Counted from the first letter of the stretch, positions 9,521 through 20,055 are shown. The stretch: DNA of 64,000 nt from Shewanella psychrotolerans (GCF_019457595.1 NZ_CP080419.1:2294001-2358000), one strand, 5' to 3'. Notes: generated from the sequence alone by a model not told the origin. Translations and numbers: made by a program.

Positions 9521-9682
9521 TGTTATTGTCATCTTTTTGAAATGATAGTCAGGTTGTCACCCAACACAGAAATTTATAAGCGCAAGCACACTAAACAAAA
9601 ATGGGGAATTAGGCAAGACGCCCACTCCCCCAAGAACTTATTCAATATGTAACGCAATATGTGGAATCACGATTAACTAACG

Positions 9683-11233
9683 TTAGCTAAGTTTCACTTT
9701 CCAGCTTGCGGGGCCGGTTTCATGGGCATTCACCCCTTCACTATCGACAGCCACCGTTACAGGCATATCTTGTACGTCAAATTCGTAGATAGCTTCCATG
9801 CCTAAATCTTCAAACGCAACCACTCTTGATTTCTTAATCGCTTTGGACACTAAGTATGCAGCGCCACCAACAGCCATTAAGTATACGGCTTTATGCTTCT
9901 TAATTGATTCAACCGTCGCAGGGCCACGTTCAGCTTTACCGATCATGCCCATCAAACCAGTTTTATCCAGCATCAGATCGGTGAACTTGTCCATACGCGT
10001 TGCCGTTGTTGGGCCTGCTGGGCCAACAACTTCATTGCCGACGGGATCGACAGGGCCAACGTAGTAGATAAATTTACCAGTGAAGTCGACGCCCTCTGGC
10101 AGACCTTCACCACTTTCTATTAAAGTCTGAATACGCTTGTGCGCCGCATCGCGACCGGTGAGCATTTTACCGTTAAGTAATAGTACGTCACCGCTCTTCC
10201 ACTGCTCGATATCGGCTTGTGTCACCGTATCTAGGTTAACACGGCGAACATCCGCGCCTGCCTCACGAGTGATTTCAGGCCAATCTGCTAGTGATGGAGG
10301 CGTGAGATCAGCAGGACCTGTGCCATCAAGATGGAAATGTACATGGCGAGTCGCAGCACAGTTAGGGATCATGACCACAGGTTTTGATGCCGCATGAGTT
10401 GGCGCTGATTTGATTTTAACATCGAGTACGGTCGTTAAACCACCAAGGCCTTGGGCGCCGATCCCGAGTTTATTGGCGCGCTCGAAGATCTCAAGACGCA
10501 GTTTTTCTTCGGTGGTTTCTGCGCCGCGAGCCTGTAGCTCATGAATATCGACAGGATCCATCAATGATTCTTTTGCCATGACAGCGGCTTTCTCGGCAGT
10601 ACCACCAATACCTATGCCAAGCATACCTGGTGGACACCAACCCGCTCCCATGGTCGGTAAGGTTTTTTCAACCCATTGGGCGATATCATCAGATGGATTT
10701 AACATGACCATCTTAGATTTGTTTTCCGATCCACCACCTTTTGCCGCGATAGCCACTTCAACGTGATTCCCCGGCACCATATCGATATGAACGACTGAAG
10801 GGGTATTGTCGCGGGTATTTTTGCGACTACCCGCAGGGTCGGCCACTATCGAAGCACGCAGCGGATTGTCTGGATTGGTGTATGCGCGACGAACACCTTC
10901 ATCGACCATCTGTTGCACTGTCATATCGGTCTTGTCCCACTGAACACCCATACCGACTTTAACAAAACAGGTCACAATGCCAGTATCTTGGCATAACGGA
11001 CGCTTGCCTTCAGCAGACATACGAGAGTTAATTAGGATCTGCGCTATCGCGTCTTTGGCTGCTGCACTTTCTTCTTTGTCATAGGCCTCGGCCATGGCAT
11101 CGACGAAATCCTTAGGGTGATAGTAAGAGATGTATTGTAGTGCGTCAGCAACGCTCTCGATAAGATCCGCTTGCTTAATGATGGGCTGTTCTATACTCAC
11201 AGACTTTTCCTTTATCACAGTTTGGTTGTTCAT
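9683..11233 (-). CDS. fumB: Fumarate hydratase, class I (4Fe-4S)
   Basis: It interconverts fumarate and L-malate in the TCA cycle and in the reductive branch under anaerobiosis. The 516-aa protein is a fused alpha plus beta class I fumarase. Iron-sulfur cysteines are visible in CQDTGIVTCF, GAGWCPPGMLGIGIGG and IPNCAATRH, and the C-terminal part has the VGPVDPVGNEVVGPAGPTT block. I chose the ATG at 11233, preceded by AAGGG, over a GTG 14 codons upstream. FumA and FumB types cannot be separated from sequence alone; the symbol follows common Shewanella usage. The oxygen-labile cluster fits a facultative anaerobe. It is divergent from pabB. Confidence 0.92.
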   Translation of the reverse strand: MNNQTVIKEKSVSIEQPIIKQADLIESVADALQYISYYHPKDFVDAMAEAYDKEESAAAKDAIAQILINSRMSAEGKRPLCQDTGIVTCFVKVGMGVQWDKTDMTVQQMVDEGVRRAYTNPDNPLRASIVADPAGSRKNTRDNTPSVVHIDMVPGNHVEVAIAAKGGGSENKSKMVMLNPSDDIAQWVEKTLPTMGAGWCPPGMLGIGIGGTAEKAAVMAKESLMDPVDIHELQARGAETTEEKLRLEIFERANKLGIGAQGLGGLTTVLDVKIKSAPTHAASKPVVMIPNCAATRHVHFHLDGTGPADLTPPSLADWPEITREAGADVRRVNLDTVTQADIEQWKSGDVLLLNGKMLTGRDAAHKRIQTLIESGEGLPEGVDFTGKFIYYVGPVDPVGNEVVGPAGPTTATRMDKFTDLMLDKTGLMGMIGKAERGPATVESIKKHKAVYLMAVGGAAYLVSKAIKKSRVVAFEDLGMEAIYEFDVQDMPVTVAVDSEGVNAHETGPASWKVKLS

Positions 11234-11333
11234 CGCCCTTTTGCTGGGTCGTGTATTTTTTTTGAATCCGCTCACATTATGATACTCTTTCGCGACTTTT
11301 AGGGGAACATCACATTTTAGATAAGGTTATTTG

Positions 11334-12740
11334 ATGGTTTATTCGTCAACTCAAGGCATTGCAGTTAGAACTTTGGGCTGGAACTTGTCAACGACGGAGG
11401 TTTTTAGCCATTTTTCAGACAAGCCATGGGCCATGCTGCTCGATTCAGCGAGTGCGGATCATATCGACGCCCGTTTTGACATTATTGTCTTTGACCCGAT
11501 AGCAACCTTGGTCACTCAAGGCCAGATAACCAAGATGTGCCATCACAAGCAAGATGCCTCAACAACAGAGATAAGCACACTCGATCCATTTTTCTTGCTT
11601 AACCAAGCTATCGAACAATATTGTCCTACAGCCTATCCTTGTGAACTGCCCTTTAGTGGCGGTGCACTTGGCAGTTTCAGCTACGATTTGGGCCGAGTGA
11701 TTGAATCTCTGCCTACAACAGCGAAAAAAGATATCGCGCTGCCAGAGATGAATGTCGGGATCTACCTTTGGGCGCTGATATTTGATAGTCAAAATGCGAC
11801 TTGGTCCATGGTGCATTATCTTGGACAACAACAACTTGAAAATCAGCTTACTCAAATTGAAAAAGTCTTTGCGACGCCTGCTCACAAAGAGAGATTTTCA
11901 CTGACGACTGACTGGCAGGCGCAGATAGACAAACAAGCCTATAGCGACAAATTTGCCGTCATTCAAGCATACCTGCATAGCGGCGATTGCTACCAAATCA
12001 ACCTTACCCAGCGCTTCGAGGCGCAATATCAGGGTGATGAATGGCTCGCTTATCTAAAGCTGCGCCAAACCAATAAGGCGCCGTTTTCCGCATTTTGTCG
12101 CTTGCCACATAATGTCCTGCTATCCATCTCCCCAGAGCGTTTTATTCAACTTAAGGGGGATGCAATCCAAACCAAGCCCATTAAAGGCACTATGCCGCGC
12201 TCAACCGATCCGCAGCTCGATCGACAGAGCGCTGAACTGCTGGCCAATTCTGAAAAGGATCGCGCTGAAAACTTAATGATCGTCGACTTACTGAGAAATG
12301 ACATAGGTAAAGTTGCCCAGCCTGGTTCAGTCCGTGTACCAGCACTTTTTGCTATCGAGAGCTTTCCCGCGGTACATCACTTGGTCAGTACCGTTACAGC
12401 GAAATTAGATAAAGGCTACCATGCCACGGATCTATTGCGAGCCGCTTTTCCTGGGGGCTCAATTACTGGCGCACCTAAGATTCGAGCCATGGAGATTATT
12501 GAAGAGCTTGAGCCGTCAAGGCGCAGCCTTTACTGCGGCTCGATCGGCTATATCAGTCAAGATGGCCAAATGGACTCAAGTATCACCATACGGACCTTAG
12601 TTGCTGAAAATAACAAGCTCTACTGCTGGGCTGGCGGCGGCATAGTGGCTGACAGCCTCGTCGATGCCGAATATCAAGAAAGCTATGATAAGGTAAGTAA
12701 GATATTACCGATTTTGGCTAATTCTAATGACACTCGATGA
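11334..12740 (+). CDS. pabB: Aminodeoxychorismate synthase component I
   Basis: With the PabA glutaminase, it converts chorismate and glutamine-derived ammonia to 4-amino-4-deoxychorismate for p-aminobenzoate and folate. The 468-aa protein has an N-terminal anthranilate-synthase-I-like domain and the C-terminal chorismate-binding domain with GDCYQINLTQRF, TKPIKGTMPR, FPGGSITGAPK and CGSIGYIS. The lysine in PIKGT is the PabB-specific residue; TrpE has alanine there. The start is the ATG at 11334 following AAGG. Its 3' end overlaps nudL by 14 nt, the same pabB-nudL pairing as in E. coli. Confidence 0.95.
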   Translation: MVYSSTQGIAVRTLGWNLSTTEVFSHFSDKPWAMLLDSASADHIDARFDIIVFDPIATLVTQGQITKMCHHKQDASTTEISTLDPFFLLNQAIEQYCPTAYPCELPFSGGALGSFSYDLGRVIESLPTTAKKDIALPEMNVGIYLWALIFDSQNATWSMVHYLGQQQLENQLTQIEKVFATPAHKERFSLTTDWQAQIDKQAYSDKFAVIQAYLHSGDCYQINLTQRFEAQYQGDEWLAYLKLRQTNKAPFSAFCRLPHNVLLSISPERFIQLKGDAIQTKPIKGTMPRSTDPQLDRQSAELLANSEKDRAENLMIVDLLRNDIGKVAQPGSVRVPALFAIESFPAVHHLVSTVTAKLDKGYHATDLLRAAFPGGSITGAPKIRAMEIIEELEPSRRSLYCGSIGYISQDGQMDSSITIRTLVAENNKLYCWAGGGIVADSLVDAEYQESYDKVSKILPILANSNDTR

Positions 12741-13296
12741 GTTTAAACGGCGTTATGCCCTGCAGGTGTTACCCAGCGATGATGCACCTAAAACTAACCG
12801 TGTACTTCGTCAAGCAGCGGTTTTAATAGCATTAATCGAAAAAGAGCAAGAGTTACATCTTATTCTCACTCGCCGCCCAACCCATCTGCGAGCCCATCCA
12901 GGACAAATCAGCTTTCCAGGTGGCAAGGTTGAGGAGCAAGATGCTGACCGAATTGCAACGGCACTGAGAGAAGCGTTTGAAGAGATTGCATTACCAACTC
13001 AAAACGTCGACATCTTGGGGCAATATCCCCTATTTAATACCTTTACTGGTTTTGCGATAGCGCCAATTATTGGCATAGTTAAAGAGGACTTTGAACCAAT
13101 ACTGGATCCAGGTGAAGTGGATGAACTGTTTACCGTTCCATTAACATTCTTGCTCGATCCCGCGAATCGAATCGTCAAGTATTTCACCCGCAACGGAACA
13201 ACCTATCCCGTCTACTTTATCTCCTATGAAGAGTATTTTATCTGGGGAGCTACTGCCGCCATGATAGACAAAATATGTCGCCAAATCTCAGTCTAG
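12727..13296 (+). CDS. nudL: CoA pyrophosphatase, Nudix hydrolase
   Basis: This 189-aa Nudix hydrolase is expected to cleave CoA and its derivatives to 3',5'-ADP and 4'-phosphopantetheine. The UPF0035/CoA signature is present as TRRPTHLRAHPGQISFPGG, followed by the Nudix helix around GGKV...TALREAFEEIAL (residues about 60-88). It overlaps the end of pabB, so the two are probably translationally coupled. Length and order match E. coli nudL (yeaB). Confidence 0.93.
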   Translation: MTLDEFKRRYALQVLPSDDAPKTNRVLRQAAVLIALIEKEQELHLILTRRPTHLRAHPGQISFPGGKVEEQDADRIATALREAFEEIALPTQNVDILGQYPLFNTFTGFAIAPIIGIVKEDFEPILDPGEVDELFTVPLTFLLDPANRIVKYFTRNGTTYPVYFISYEEYFIWGATAAMIDKICRQISV

Positions 13297-13314
13297 CTTT
13301 TTGTCTCCTTTTGA

Positions 13315-13650
13315 TTAAATGAGAAACTTAATATAAAGCCCAGCAGCACTGGAAGTGAGCAACAACAAGGGGATGTTAAACCAGTACCCCATTTTACTAT
13401 GATGCGCCACATAGAAATTGAACGCTAAATTCACCAAGCTTATCGCGGCGCACGTCCACAATACATATTCAAGTCGTAAGGTAATGGTAGGATCCCAATC
13501 TAAACGCACGCTGGCCCCTTTACTGAGAAAATACCCAACAGCGCGATCGGGTCTGGCTTTATCAAATAAGATCAGTGCATAAACAGCCAGAGACCAACCT
13601 AAGATGGACAAGGTCCCTAAAAAAATCTGAAAAATTTTGATTTTTTTCAT
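13315..13650 (-). CDS. Small three-helix membrane protein, unknown function
   Basis: I do not recognise a named family. The 111-aa product begins MKKIKIFQIFLG and has three hydrophobic stretches (about 7-26, 57-80 and 88-109) with a polar segment around residues 30-55. The start at 13650 is favoured by GGAGG six bases upstream; a longer reading adds 29 residues without such a site. It is convergent with nudL, with only 18 bp between stops. Confidence 0.65.
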   Translation of the reverse strand: MKKIKIFQIFLGTLSILGWSLAVYALILFDKARPDRAVGYFLSKGASVRLDWDPTITLRLEYVLWTCAAISLVNLAFNFYVAHHSKMGYWFNIPLLLLTSSAAGLYIKFLI

Positions 13651-14014
13651 ATCAGCCTCCACCACTCCATGTTTACTCGATATCCCATTCACTATATCAA
13701 GTATAACGCCTGAACAAAATTCAAACTGCGATAACAATTTGAATTAATATCTAAACTTAGCTCAAATTGCAGCGAGTCTCTCTTAAAAATAGAAACAGAA
13801 AAACGGCGTTTTAAATGATTAACAATACGCTGGTCTGCACAGCTTTTACTGATGTCAAAGCAATGAACAAAGTCATAAGACTAAGAATGTCGATTGGGGA
13901 AACAAGCTGACTAACTAGGTACAAGCCTTGGGGCAACTGTGTCTAGTGCCTTGATTTGATCAATACGCTCAACATTATCGTAACGCAAAGGGCATGATAT
14001 TGATTATGAGCAAA

Positions 14015-14023
14015 TGATATAAT
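14015..14023 (+). promoter_or_regulatory. Extended -10 promoter candidate for asnS
   Basis: TGATATAAT combines the TG extension with a perfect TATAAT box, about 180 nt before the asnS ATG. No good -35 sits at 16-18 bp, as is common for extended -10 promoters. The remaining gap from 13651 to 14206 holds nothing else I can support. Confidence 0.5.
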
Positions 14024-14206
14024 CGCCGCTGCCGATGGCTTGGATCCAATAATTTACAACAGATTCGCAAAATCAACTCATAAACTCAAGATTATTTGTC
14101 GCCAACGGGCTTTATATGCGGTTTTTTCCTTGAGAAAAGCCACCAGCAAGGTAATATAAACCTCCAAAATTTTTAATAAAACGATTCGTTGGAGAACTAA
14201 GCAACA

Positions 14207-15607
14207 ATGAGCATTGCATCTGTCGCTTCTGTATTTAAAGGTGATTTTGTGGTTGGTTCGCAAGTCACTGTGCGCGGTTGGGTGAGAACTCGCCGAGATT
14301 CCAAGGCCGGCATCTCTTTTCTTGCCGTTTATGATGGTTCCTGTTTTGACCCAATTCAGGGCGTGGTGCCAAATAGCTTAGAAAATTACGATAATGAAGT
14401 CTTAAAATTGACTGCAGGTTGTTCTGTAGTGATGACTGGAGAAGTTGTTGAATCTCCAGGCCAAGGCCAAGCATTTGAGCTACAAGTCACTAACGTAGAA
14501 GTTACTGGTTGGGTCGATGATCCAGACACGTATCCGATGGCGGCGAAGCGTCATTCAATTGAGCATCTGCGCGAACTCGCTCACCTACGTCCTCGTACCA
14601 ACATTATCGGTGCTGTGGCGCGTGTGCGTAACTGCCTATCTCAAGCTATTCACCGTTTTTATAACGAAGAAGGCTTTATTTGGGTATCTACACCACTTAT
14701 CACGGCTTCAGATTGTGAAGGCGCTGGTGAGATGTTCCGTGTATCGACCTTAGATTTAGAAAACCTACCTCGCACAGATGAAGGTAAAGTGGACTATAAA
14801 GAAGATTTCTTCGGTAAAGAATCGTTTTTGACCGTATCAGGCCAGCTCAATGCTGAAACCTACGCGAGTGCATTGTCAAAAGTGTACACGTTCGGCCCAA
14901 CTTTCCGTGCTGAAAACTCGAATACAAGTCGTCATTTAGCTGAATTCTGGATGGTTGAACCTGAAGTCGCTTTCGCGAACTTAGATGACGTGGCAGGCCT
15001 TGCTGAGCGTATGCTTAAGTATTGCTTTAAAGCCGTACTTGAAGAGCGCCGTGATGATCTTGCATTTTTCACTCAACGTGTTGATAAAACAGTCACTGAG
15101 CGTTTAGAGAACTTCGTCAATAGTGATTTTGCCCAAGTCGATTATACCGATGCGGTAGAGATCCTTAAAAACTGCGGTAAAAAGTTTGAGTTTGACGTTG
15201 AGTGGGGTATCGATCTGCAATCAGAGCATGAGCGTTACCTTGCTGAAGAGCATTTCAAAGCACCTGTGGTTGTTAAGAACTATCCAAAAGATATCAAAGC
15301 ATTCTATATGCGCCTTAATGACGACGGTAAGACCGTTGCGGCGATGGATGTGCTCGCACCAGGTATTGGTGAGATCATCGGTGGTGCACAGCGTGAAGAG
15401 CGTCTAGATGTTCTCGATATGCGTCTAGCTGAGATGGATTTGAGCCAAGAAGACTACTGGTGGTACCGTGACCTACGCCGTTATGGCACCGTGCCTCATG
15501 CAGGTTTTGGTTTAGGTTTTGAGCGTTTGGTGTCTTACGTAACAGGTGTATCCAACATTCGTGACGTTATCCCATTCCCACGCGCACCTAAATCGGCAAA
15601 TTTCTAA
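14207..15607 (+). CDS. asnS: Asparaginyl-tRNA synthetase
   Basis: It charges tRNA-Asn with asparagine. Residues 1 to about 105 form the OB-fold anticodon-binding domain ([20 protein letters not shown]). The class IIb catalytic core follows, with motif 2 in [21 protein letters not shown] and motif 3 in [10 protein letters not shown] near the C-terminus. The 466-aa length is exactly that of the usual bacterial enzyme. The ATG at 14207 follows GGAGA. It is monocistronic, with its own promoter candidate and terminator. Confidence 0.98.
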   Translation: MSIASVASVFKGDFVVGSQVTVRGWVRTRRDSKAGISFLAVYDGSCFDPIQGVVPNSLENYDNEVLKLTAGCSVVMTGEVVESPGQGQAFELQVTNVEVTGWVDDPDTYPMAAKRHSIEHLRELAHLRPRTNIIGAVARVRNCLSQAIHRFYNEEGFIWVSTPLITASDCEGAGEMFRVSTLDLENLPRTDEGKVDYKEDFFGKESFLTVSGQLNAETYASALSKVYTFGPTFRAENSNTSRHLAEFWMVEPEVAFANLDDVAGLAERMLKYCFKAVLEERRDDLAFFTQRVDKTVTERLENFVNSDFAQVDYTDAVEILKNCGKKFEFDVEWGIDLQSEHERYLAEEHFKAPVVVKNYPKDIKAFYMRLNDDGKTVAAMDVLAPGIGEIIGGAQREERLDVLDMRLAEMDLSQEDYWWYRDLRRYGTVPHAGFGLGFERLVSYVTGVSNIRDVIPFPRAPKSANF

Positions 15608-15692
15608 TTATAAGCGATGATCTTATTTAGCATCGAATTTATTGATAGCTAAATGAGTGAGTTATATAATTGATTAAGTTGATATAAATTTA

Positions 15693-15719
15693 AAAACGCC
15701 CATCTTTGGGCGTTTTTTT
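15693..15719 (+). terminator. Terminator of asnS
   Basis: CGCCCA (15697-15702), TCTT loop, TGGGCG (15707-15712), extended by A/T pairs and ending in seven T. Confidence 0.93.
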
Positions 15720-15965
15720 ATGGCAATAATTTCTTGTGATACAATTTTTTAGATATGAAGAAGTATAAGCTTCAACGGTAAAACCGCAGCAAACACCAAT
15801 CAATGTGGATGTTGTAAATATCCTTATAAGTGCCTTGCCTCATAAGCGCTAAACTCTTGCGGATCGATCACATCTTTATACTGATTGGTATACAATACAA
15901 ACTTTACAAATCAATCGCTAAGAGCGCATCCTAACGACATACGCGATAACAAGAGTATATTAATC

Positions 15966-16385
15966 ATGTGGATTCAGAAACGAATTACCCTCACTCGAAA
16001 AAACCGTGGCTTTCATTTGATCACTGATGAGATATGTCAGGCAATCCCAGAACTGCAACAAGTTAATATCGGGCTAGCGCACCTTCTGTTACAACATACA
16101 TCGGCCGGGCTCACTCTAAATGAGAATGCAGATCCGAGTGTCCGCGAAGATTTTGAGCGCTATTTTAATCAGTTAGCACCAGAGAATGAACCTTACTACA
16201 CTCATACTTATGAAGGTGCTGACGATATGCCGGCCCATCTAAAATCATCCCTACTTGGCGCTGAACTCACCATCCCCATTACTAATGGCACATTTAACCT
16301 TGGTACATGGCAAGGGATTTACCTCTGTGAAGCACGCGATCGCGCCAGCGAACGAATCATTATCGTTACCATTCAAGGTGAATAG
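15966..16385 (+). CDS. yjbQ: YjbQ family protein (UPF0047)
   Basis: A 139-aa single-domain protein of the UPF0047 family. The family core is plain in LLLQHTSAGLTLNENADPSV and in the C-terminal GTWQGIYLCEARD, with conserved histidines in HTSAG and YTHTYEG. E. coli YjbQ has weak thiamine phosphate synthase activity, but the true role is unsettled. I chose the ATG at 15966 (MWIQKRITL), which gives the usual length; the open frame upstream lacks family similarity. The stretch 15720-15965 shows nothing else. Confidence 0.9.
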   Translation: MWIQKRITLTRKNRGFHLITDEICQAIPELQQVNIGLAHLLLQHTSAGLTLNENADPSVREDFERYFNQLAPENEPYYTHTYEGADDMPAHLKSSLLGAELTIPITNGTFNLGTWQGIYLCEARDRASERIIIVTIQGE

Positions 16386-16394
16386 TGCTAGTGG

Positions 16395-16449
16395 AACTTG
16401 AGATGAAATCCCCTTTATGAGCAACTATTAGGTTTTTTCATCTCAAGTT
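16395..16449. terminator. Long inverted repeat between convergent genes
   Basis: AACTTGAGATGAAA (16395-16408) pairs exactly with TTTCATCTCAAGTT (16436-16449) between yjbQ and the SNF2 gene. Position suggests a two-way transcription end, but the 27-nt loop and absence of flanking T-runs make this tentative. Confidence 0.45.
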
Positions 16450-16453
16450 AAAC

Positions 16454-19400
16454 TCAAGACTGTGCTTGATCTGAGCTGGCTTCATCGGCGATTGGTTGAA
16501 GCAAGGCTAACCAATCATCACTATTCATCTCTGCAACAGAAAGACTCTCGGTTTGATACATACTCTGCGCCAATGCCTTTTTGGTTTGTTGTAACTGCTG
16601 AATACGCTCTTCAACGGTGTTTTGGCATATCAGCTTATAAACAAAGACCGGCTTTTGCTGACCAATGCGATACGCCCGATCACTGGCTTGCTCCTCAGCG
16701 GCTGGATTCCACCATGGATCAACATGAATAACCACATCTGCTTCAGTTAGATTAAGGCCAGAACCTCCCGCCTTAAGGCTGATCAGAAACACATTAACCT
16801 TGCCGCTACGGAAACGGTCGATGATCCGATCTCGATGACGACTTCTACCCGTTAACATCTCATAATCGATGCCTTGATCATCAAGTTGCTGAGCTATGAG
16901 GTCAAGCATGGTGGTGAAGGAAGAAAAAATAAGAATATTACGTCCATCCTCAATCATATTTGGCAGCTTATTTTCAAGCCAAGCTAGCTTAGAAGATTCT
17001 GCGACCAACAGATCTTGAGATACATCACCTTCAAGATTAAGCGTACTGTCATCGTCAACAGTTGGATTGAGCTTAAGCATTGCTGGATGACAACATACTT
17101 GGCGCAATTTTAATAATGCATTACTGATAGCTAATCGGTTGGCTTTTGCCCCCGTTTGTAATAGAGCTAACTGTAACTGTTCAGCAACCGTTAAGCGGAT
17201 AGTTTCATAGAGATCTGACTGAGTTTGACTCAATTCAATGAGGGTATTGATCACCGTCTTTTTCGGTAACTCAGTGGCCACCTCAACCTTGGTACGTCTC
17301 AACATAAAGGGCGCGATTCGTTGGGCTAATTTACGCCTCGCGGTGTCACAATTATCTTTTTCTATCGGTTGTTTAAACTGGCGTTGGTATTGCGCTGCAC
17401 TGCCGAGAAAACCTGGCATTAAAAAATGAAACAACGACCACAATTCACCTAAATGGTTTTCCATCGGTGTTCCGGTAAGACATAGACGATGGCTTGTATC
17501 TAAACGATTAACCAGCTTAGTAACCCTACTCCTGCTGTTTTTAATCGTTTGAGCTTCATCTAAAATAACTTGGTACCAGTGGCGCCCAGTTAATTCGTCG
17601 GCATCTTGAGCAAGAATGCCATAACTGGTGATCACTATGTCGACACTGCCTAGCGCCTGATGGTGATCACGCCTCGCTCGGCCGCTCCACACTAACGTGC
17701 TCAAGCTTGGACTAAAAGTGGTTGCTTCACGTTGCCAATTGCTGAGTAAACTGGTGGGAGCTATGACTAACACTGGTGCCGTTAGCTTGCCCTGCTCCTT
17801 GTCCAACAAAATACTGCACAAGGTTTGCAAGGTTTTACCTAGCCCCATATCATCAGCCAAAATGCCAGCAAAATGATGCTGTTTGATAAACTGTAGCCAA
17901 CTAACGCCTTGTTCCTGATAGGGCCTCAATACCGCATTAAGTCCCTCAGGCACCTCGATATCAGCATGGTGAGGTGTATTACTCACATAACTATTTAGTG
18001 CTTGCGCCTGTTTTCGTAGCCAAGTCGCACCACTCCATTTCAGCGCTTTAGAGCGTTTATCGGTGAGATCTTGTTTTAATGCATTATCGAGTTGCGGTAA
18101 TCGGGTCAGTTGGTGACGAGGTAATACCAGCTGCTGCGACTCATTTAGCGGTTGTTTGTTAAATAGTTCGCCCAATACACTCAAAATCCGTGCAACCCTA
18201 TTGGCTGGCAATGACAATAACTCACCAGTATCGAGCTCCAAAGAGATAGGCTCACAGCTCAGCTCCAACGACAATTTACCTTGGCGGATCAAGTTGGTTA
18301 ATAAAGGCAATAGATTGACTCGTTCACCATCAACTTCAACACCTAAGCTGAGTTCAAACCAATCTTTGTTAGGTGTTTCGACCTCTGCAAACCAGTTATT
18401 TGCGGCTACTTTTACAAATCGCTTTTTAGCCGCAAAATCGACCAGCCAACCCGCTAAGGTCAATCTTCTGAAAAACACCACATGTTCACTGACATCGTCA
18501 GGCACCAGCCGCGTACCAGAAGCTAAACTTTGGCTGATAGGTAACTCAAACTGCTGGCTAACTAAAGGAAGAATATTAAGCATTAGTTGACACTTGGCAA
18601 TCTGAGTCATCAAGGGCTTATGATTTGCGGCGATAAATAACAACTGTGATAAGTTATATGCGACACCACGATGCACCATAGTAAACAAGGCTACATCCAG
18701 TGGCATCATTGCGGGTATCAACCAAGGGAAATCGACCCCATGACGTACCACCTCAACACGAGGTAACCATTCGCCATCGAGATCAATATTCTCTAATATA
18801 CTTTGCCCAATGAGATGACTATCGCGCTCATCGATGACCAAAGTATGACTTACTGGCTCCAAATAACATTTATCTTCAAGCTCAATTAAATAACTCGTAT
18901 CAACATAATCTTCATCATAGTGAATATCGCAGCGTAATGGTCTTAGAGCGTCTTGATAGAACCCTCTTCCGGTCATGCCAAGCAATTGGTAAAAATCTGC
19001 TGACAATCCTCTATCTAAAGGAAGCTGAATCTGATCATTTTGACCAGCAACCTCTTCGTTCGATAACAGGCTTTTAAGCTGGTAGAGTAATTGTAAATCA
19101 GATTGACTCACGTATTTAGGTAGTGGCGTGCTGTTAGTAATATCAAAACCTAAGGGGCCACGTAATTGATAGCTACCATTTTTATTAAGATAGCCTTTAT
19201 GCACACTTAATTGCAGTGCATCTGGCTCACCGTGAATAAGATACAAGACGCGATGACGGGCCATTGCAGGGAACGGGTCAAAAAGTTGATTAGCTTCGCT
19301 TTTAAATAGGCGGATAGCGGTATCTGCACGACGACTACGCGCAGTAATAGGATCCGGTTGGCTCGCGTCATATTCGATCACCAACGCGGCAACATGAGCA

Positions 19401-19612
19401 CATTGCCGTTGTGAACAAGAACACTCGCATTTAAGTCCTTCAACAGTAAAGAATACACGGGTAAACAGATCCCCTTGAGGATCGATAAAACGGCCGTAAA
19501 GGCTATCTGCGTTGTGAGAAAAGTCGATCAGTTCCTGCTGCAGAAGAAGTTGTAAACCCGCAAACAGTTGTTGGTGAGTAAAATCGTGCGCAATCTTTAA
19601 CAATGAAACCAT
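16454..19612 (-). CDS. SWIM zinc-finger SNF2-family helicase/ATPase
   Basis: A 1052-aa DEAD/DEAH-type SF2 ATPase of the SNF2 group. The N-terminus has a SWIM zinc finger (CECSCSQRQCAH, about residues 62-73). A long middle region follows, then the SNF2 ATPase: Walker A in LADDMGLGKTLQTL (about 583-596), motif II DEAQ (about 683) and the C-terminal helicase lobe ending in DRAYRIGQQKPVFVYKLI (about 975-992). Such bacterial SWIM-SNF2 proteins are probably nucleic-acid translocases; their cellular role is mostly unknown. RapA is a relative but lacks this domain order. The ATG at 19612 has a weak ribosome site. Monocistronic. Confidence 0.92.
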   Translation of the reverse strand: MVSLLKIAHDFTHQQLFAGLQLLLQQELIDFSHNADSLYGRFIDPQGDLFTRVFFTVEGLKCECSCSQRQCAHVAALVIEYDASQPDPITARSRRADTAIRLFKSEANQLFDPFPAMARHRVLYLIHGEPDALQLSVHKGYLNKNGSYQLRGPLGFDITNSTPLPKYVSQSDLQLLYQLKSLLSNEEVAGQNDQIQLPLDRGLSADFYQLLGMTGRGFYQDALRPLRCDIHYDEDYVDTSYLIELEDKCYLEPVSHTLVIDERDSHLIGQSILENIDLDGEWLPRVEVVRHGVDFPWLIPAMMPLDVALFTMVHRGVAYNLSQLLFIAANHKPLMTQIAKCQLMLNILPLVSQQFELPISQSLASGTRLVPDDVSEHVVFFRRLTLAGWLVDFAAKKRFVKVAANNWFAEVETPNKDWFELSLGVEVDGERVNLLPLLTNLIRQGKLSLELSCEPISLELDTGELLSLPANRVARILSVLGELFNKQPLNESQQLVLPRHQLTRLPQLDNALKQDLTDKRSKALKWSGATWLRKQAQALNSYVSNTPHHADIEVPEGLNAVLRPYQEQGVSWLQFIKQHHFAGILADDMGLGKTLQTLCSILLDKEQGKLTAPVLVIAPTSLLSNWQREATTFSPSLSTLVWSGRARRDHHQALGSVDIVITSYGILAQDADELTGRHWYQVILDEAQTIKNSRSRVTKLVNRLDTSHRLCLTGTPMENHLGELWSLFHFLMPGFLGSAAQYQRQFKQPIEKDNCDTARRKLAQRIAPFMLRRTKVEVATELPKKTVINTLIELSQTQSDLYETIRLTVAEQLQLALLQTGAKANRLAISNALLKLRQVCCHPAMLKLNPTVDDDSTLNLEGDVSQDLLVAESSKLAWLENKLPNMIEDGRNILIFSSFTTMLDLIAQQLDDQGIDYEMLTGRSRHRDRIIDRFRSGKVNVFLISLKAGGSGLNLTEADVVIHVDPWWNPAAEEQASDRAYRIGQQKPVFVYKLICQNTVEERIQQLQQTKKALAQSMYQTESLSVAEMNSDDWLALLQPIADEASSDQAQS

Positions 19613-19768
19613 CCGTGACGAAGCATATAGCCCATCAATATTTCGTCGAAAGGAGAAAGCATATCACTAGTCAGCAGATTACACTAACCAACAGCACTCA
19701 CTTTGAGCGATCTATCAACGATAATCACAATAATTGCAGTATTTATCGCCAATGAAATTGTACTCTCG

Positions 19769-19879
19769 CTATTGTTTTCGGTGTAAGTCAATAAGTTGGG
19801 AGCTGGGGATAGGTTTGGAAAATTGATAGCCTTGACCTAAATCGATACCGATTGCGTTAATGAACTCCAGTTGTTCAAG
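19769..19879 (-). pseudogene. Relic of an EAL-domain (c-di-GMP phosphodiesterase) C-terminus
   Basis: About 36 codons on the minus strand read EQLEFINAIGIDLGQGYQFSKP and on to the stop at 19769. This is the ending of an EAL domain (normally EGVE-x-x-EQLEFL...GCD-x-x-QGYLFSKP). The upstream part of the same frame has no EAL motif, so only the 3' tail of a lost gene seems to remain. Nothing else is visible in 19613-20055 apart from a hairpin at 19983-20005. Confidence 0.6.
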
Positions 19880-19982
19880 GAAGTGTTTTTGGCGCACTCG
19901 CTCTCTACCAGAAGGTACAAAGATTACGACGAATATTTTCAAAAAAGGGGTTATGGGAAAGCGCTCAAAGAGAAAATATATT

Positions 19983-20005
19983 GAGGGGAGAGAAACTTTC
20001 CCCTC
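19983..20005 (-). terminator. Terminator candidate of the RsmB-type methyltransferase gene
   Basis: GAGGGGA (19983-19989) and TCCCCTC (19999-20005) form a 7-bp stem 50 nt past the stop at 20056. On the minus strand it is followed by AATATATTTTC, a poor but U-rich tail. Confidence 0.5.
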
Positions 20006-20055
20006 CTTTAATTCGAGGTACAAGCGTTAGCTGCAGTGATTGCGATTAATGACGA

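Noticed and set aside
14000..14005. TTGATT as -35 box of the asnS promoter
   Set aside because: Only 12 bp from the TATAAT; the extended -10 explains the promoter better.
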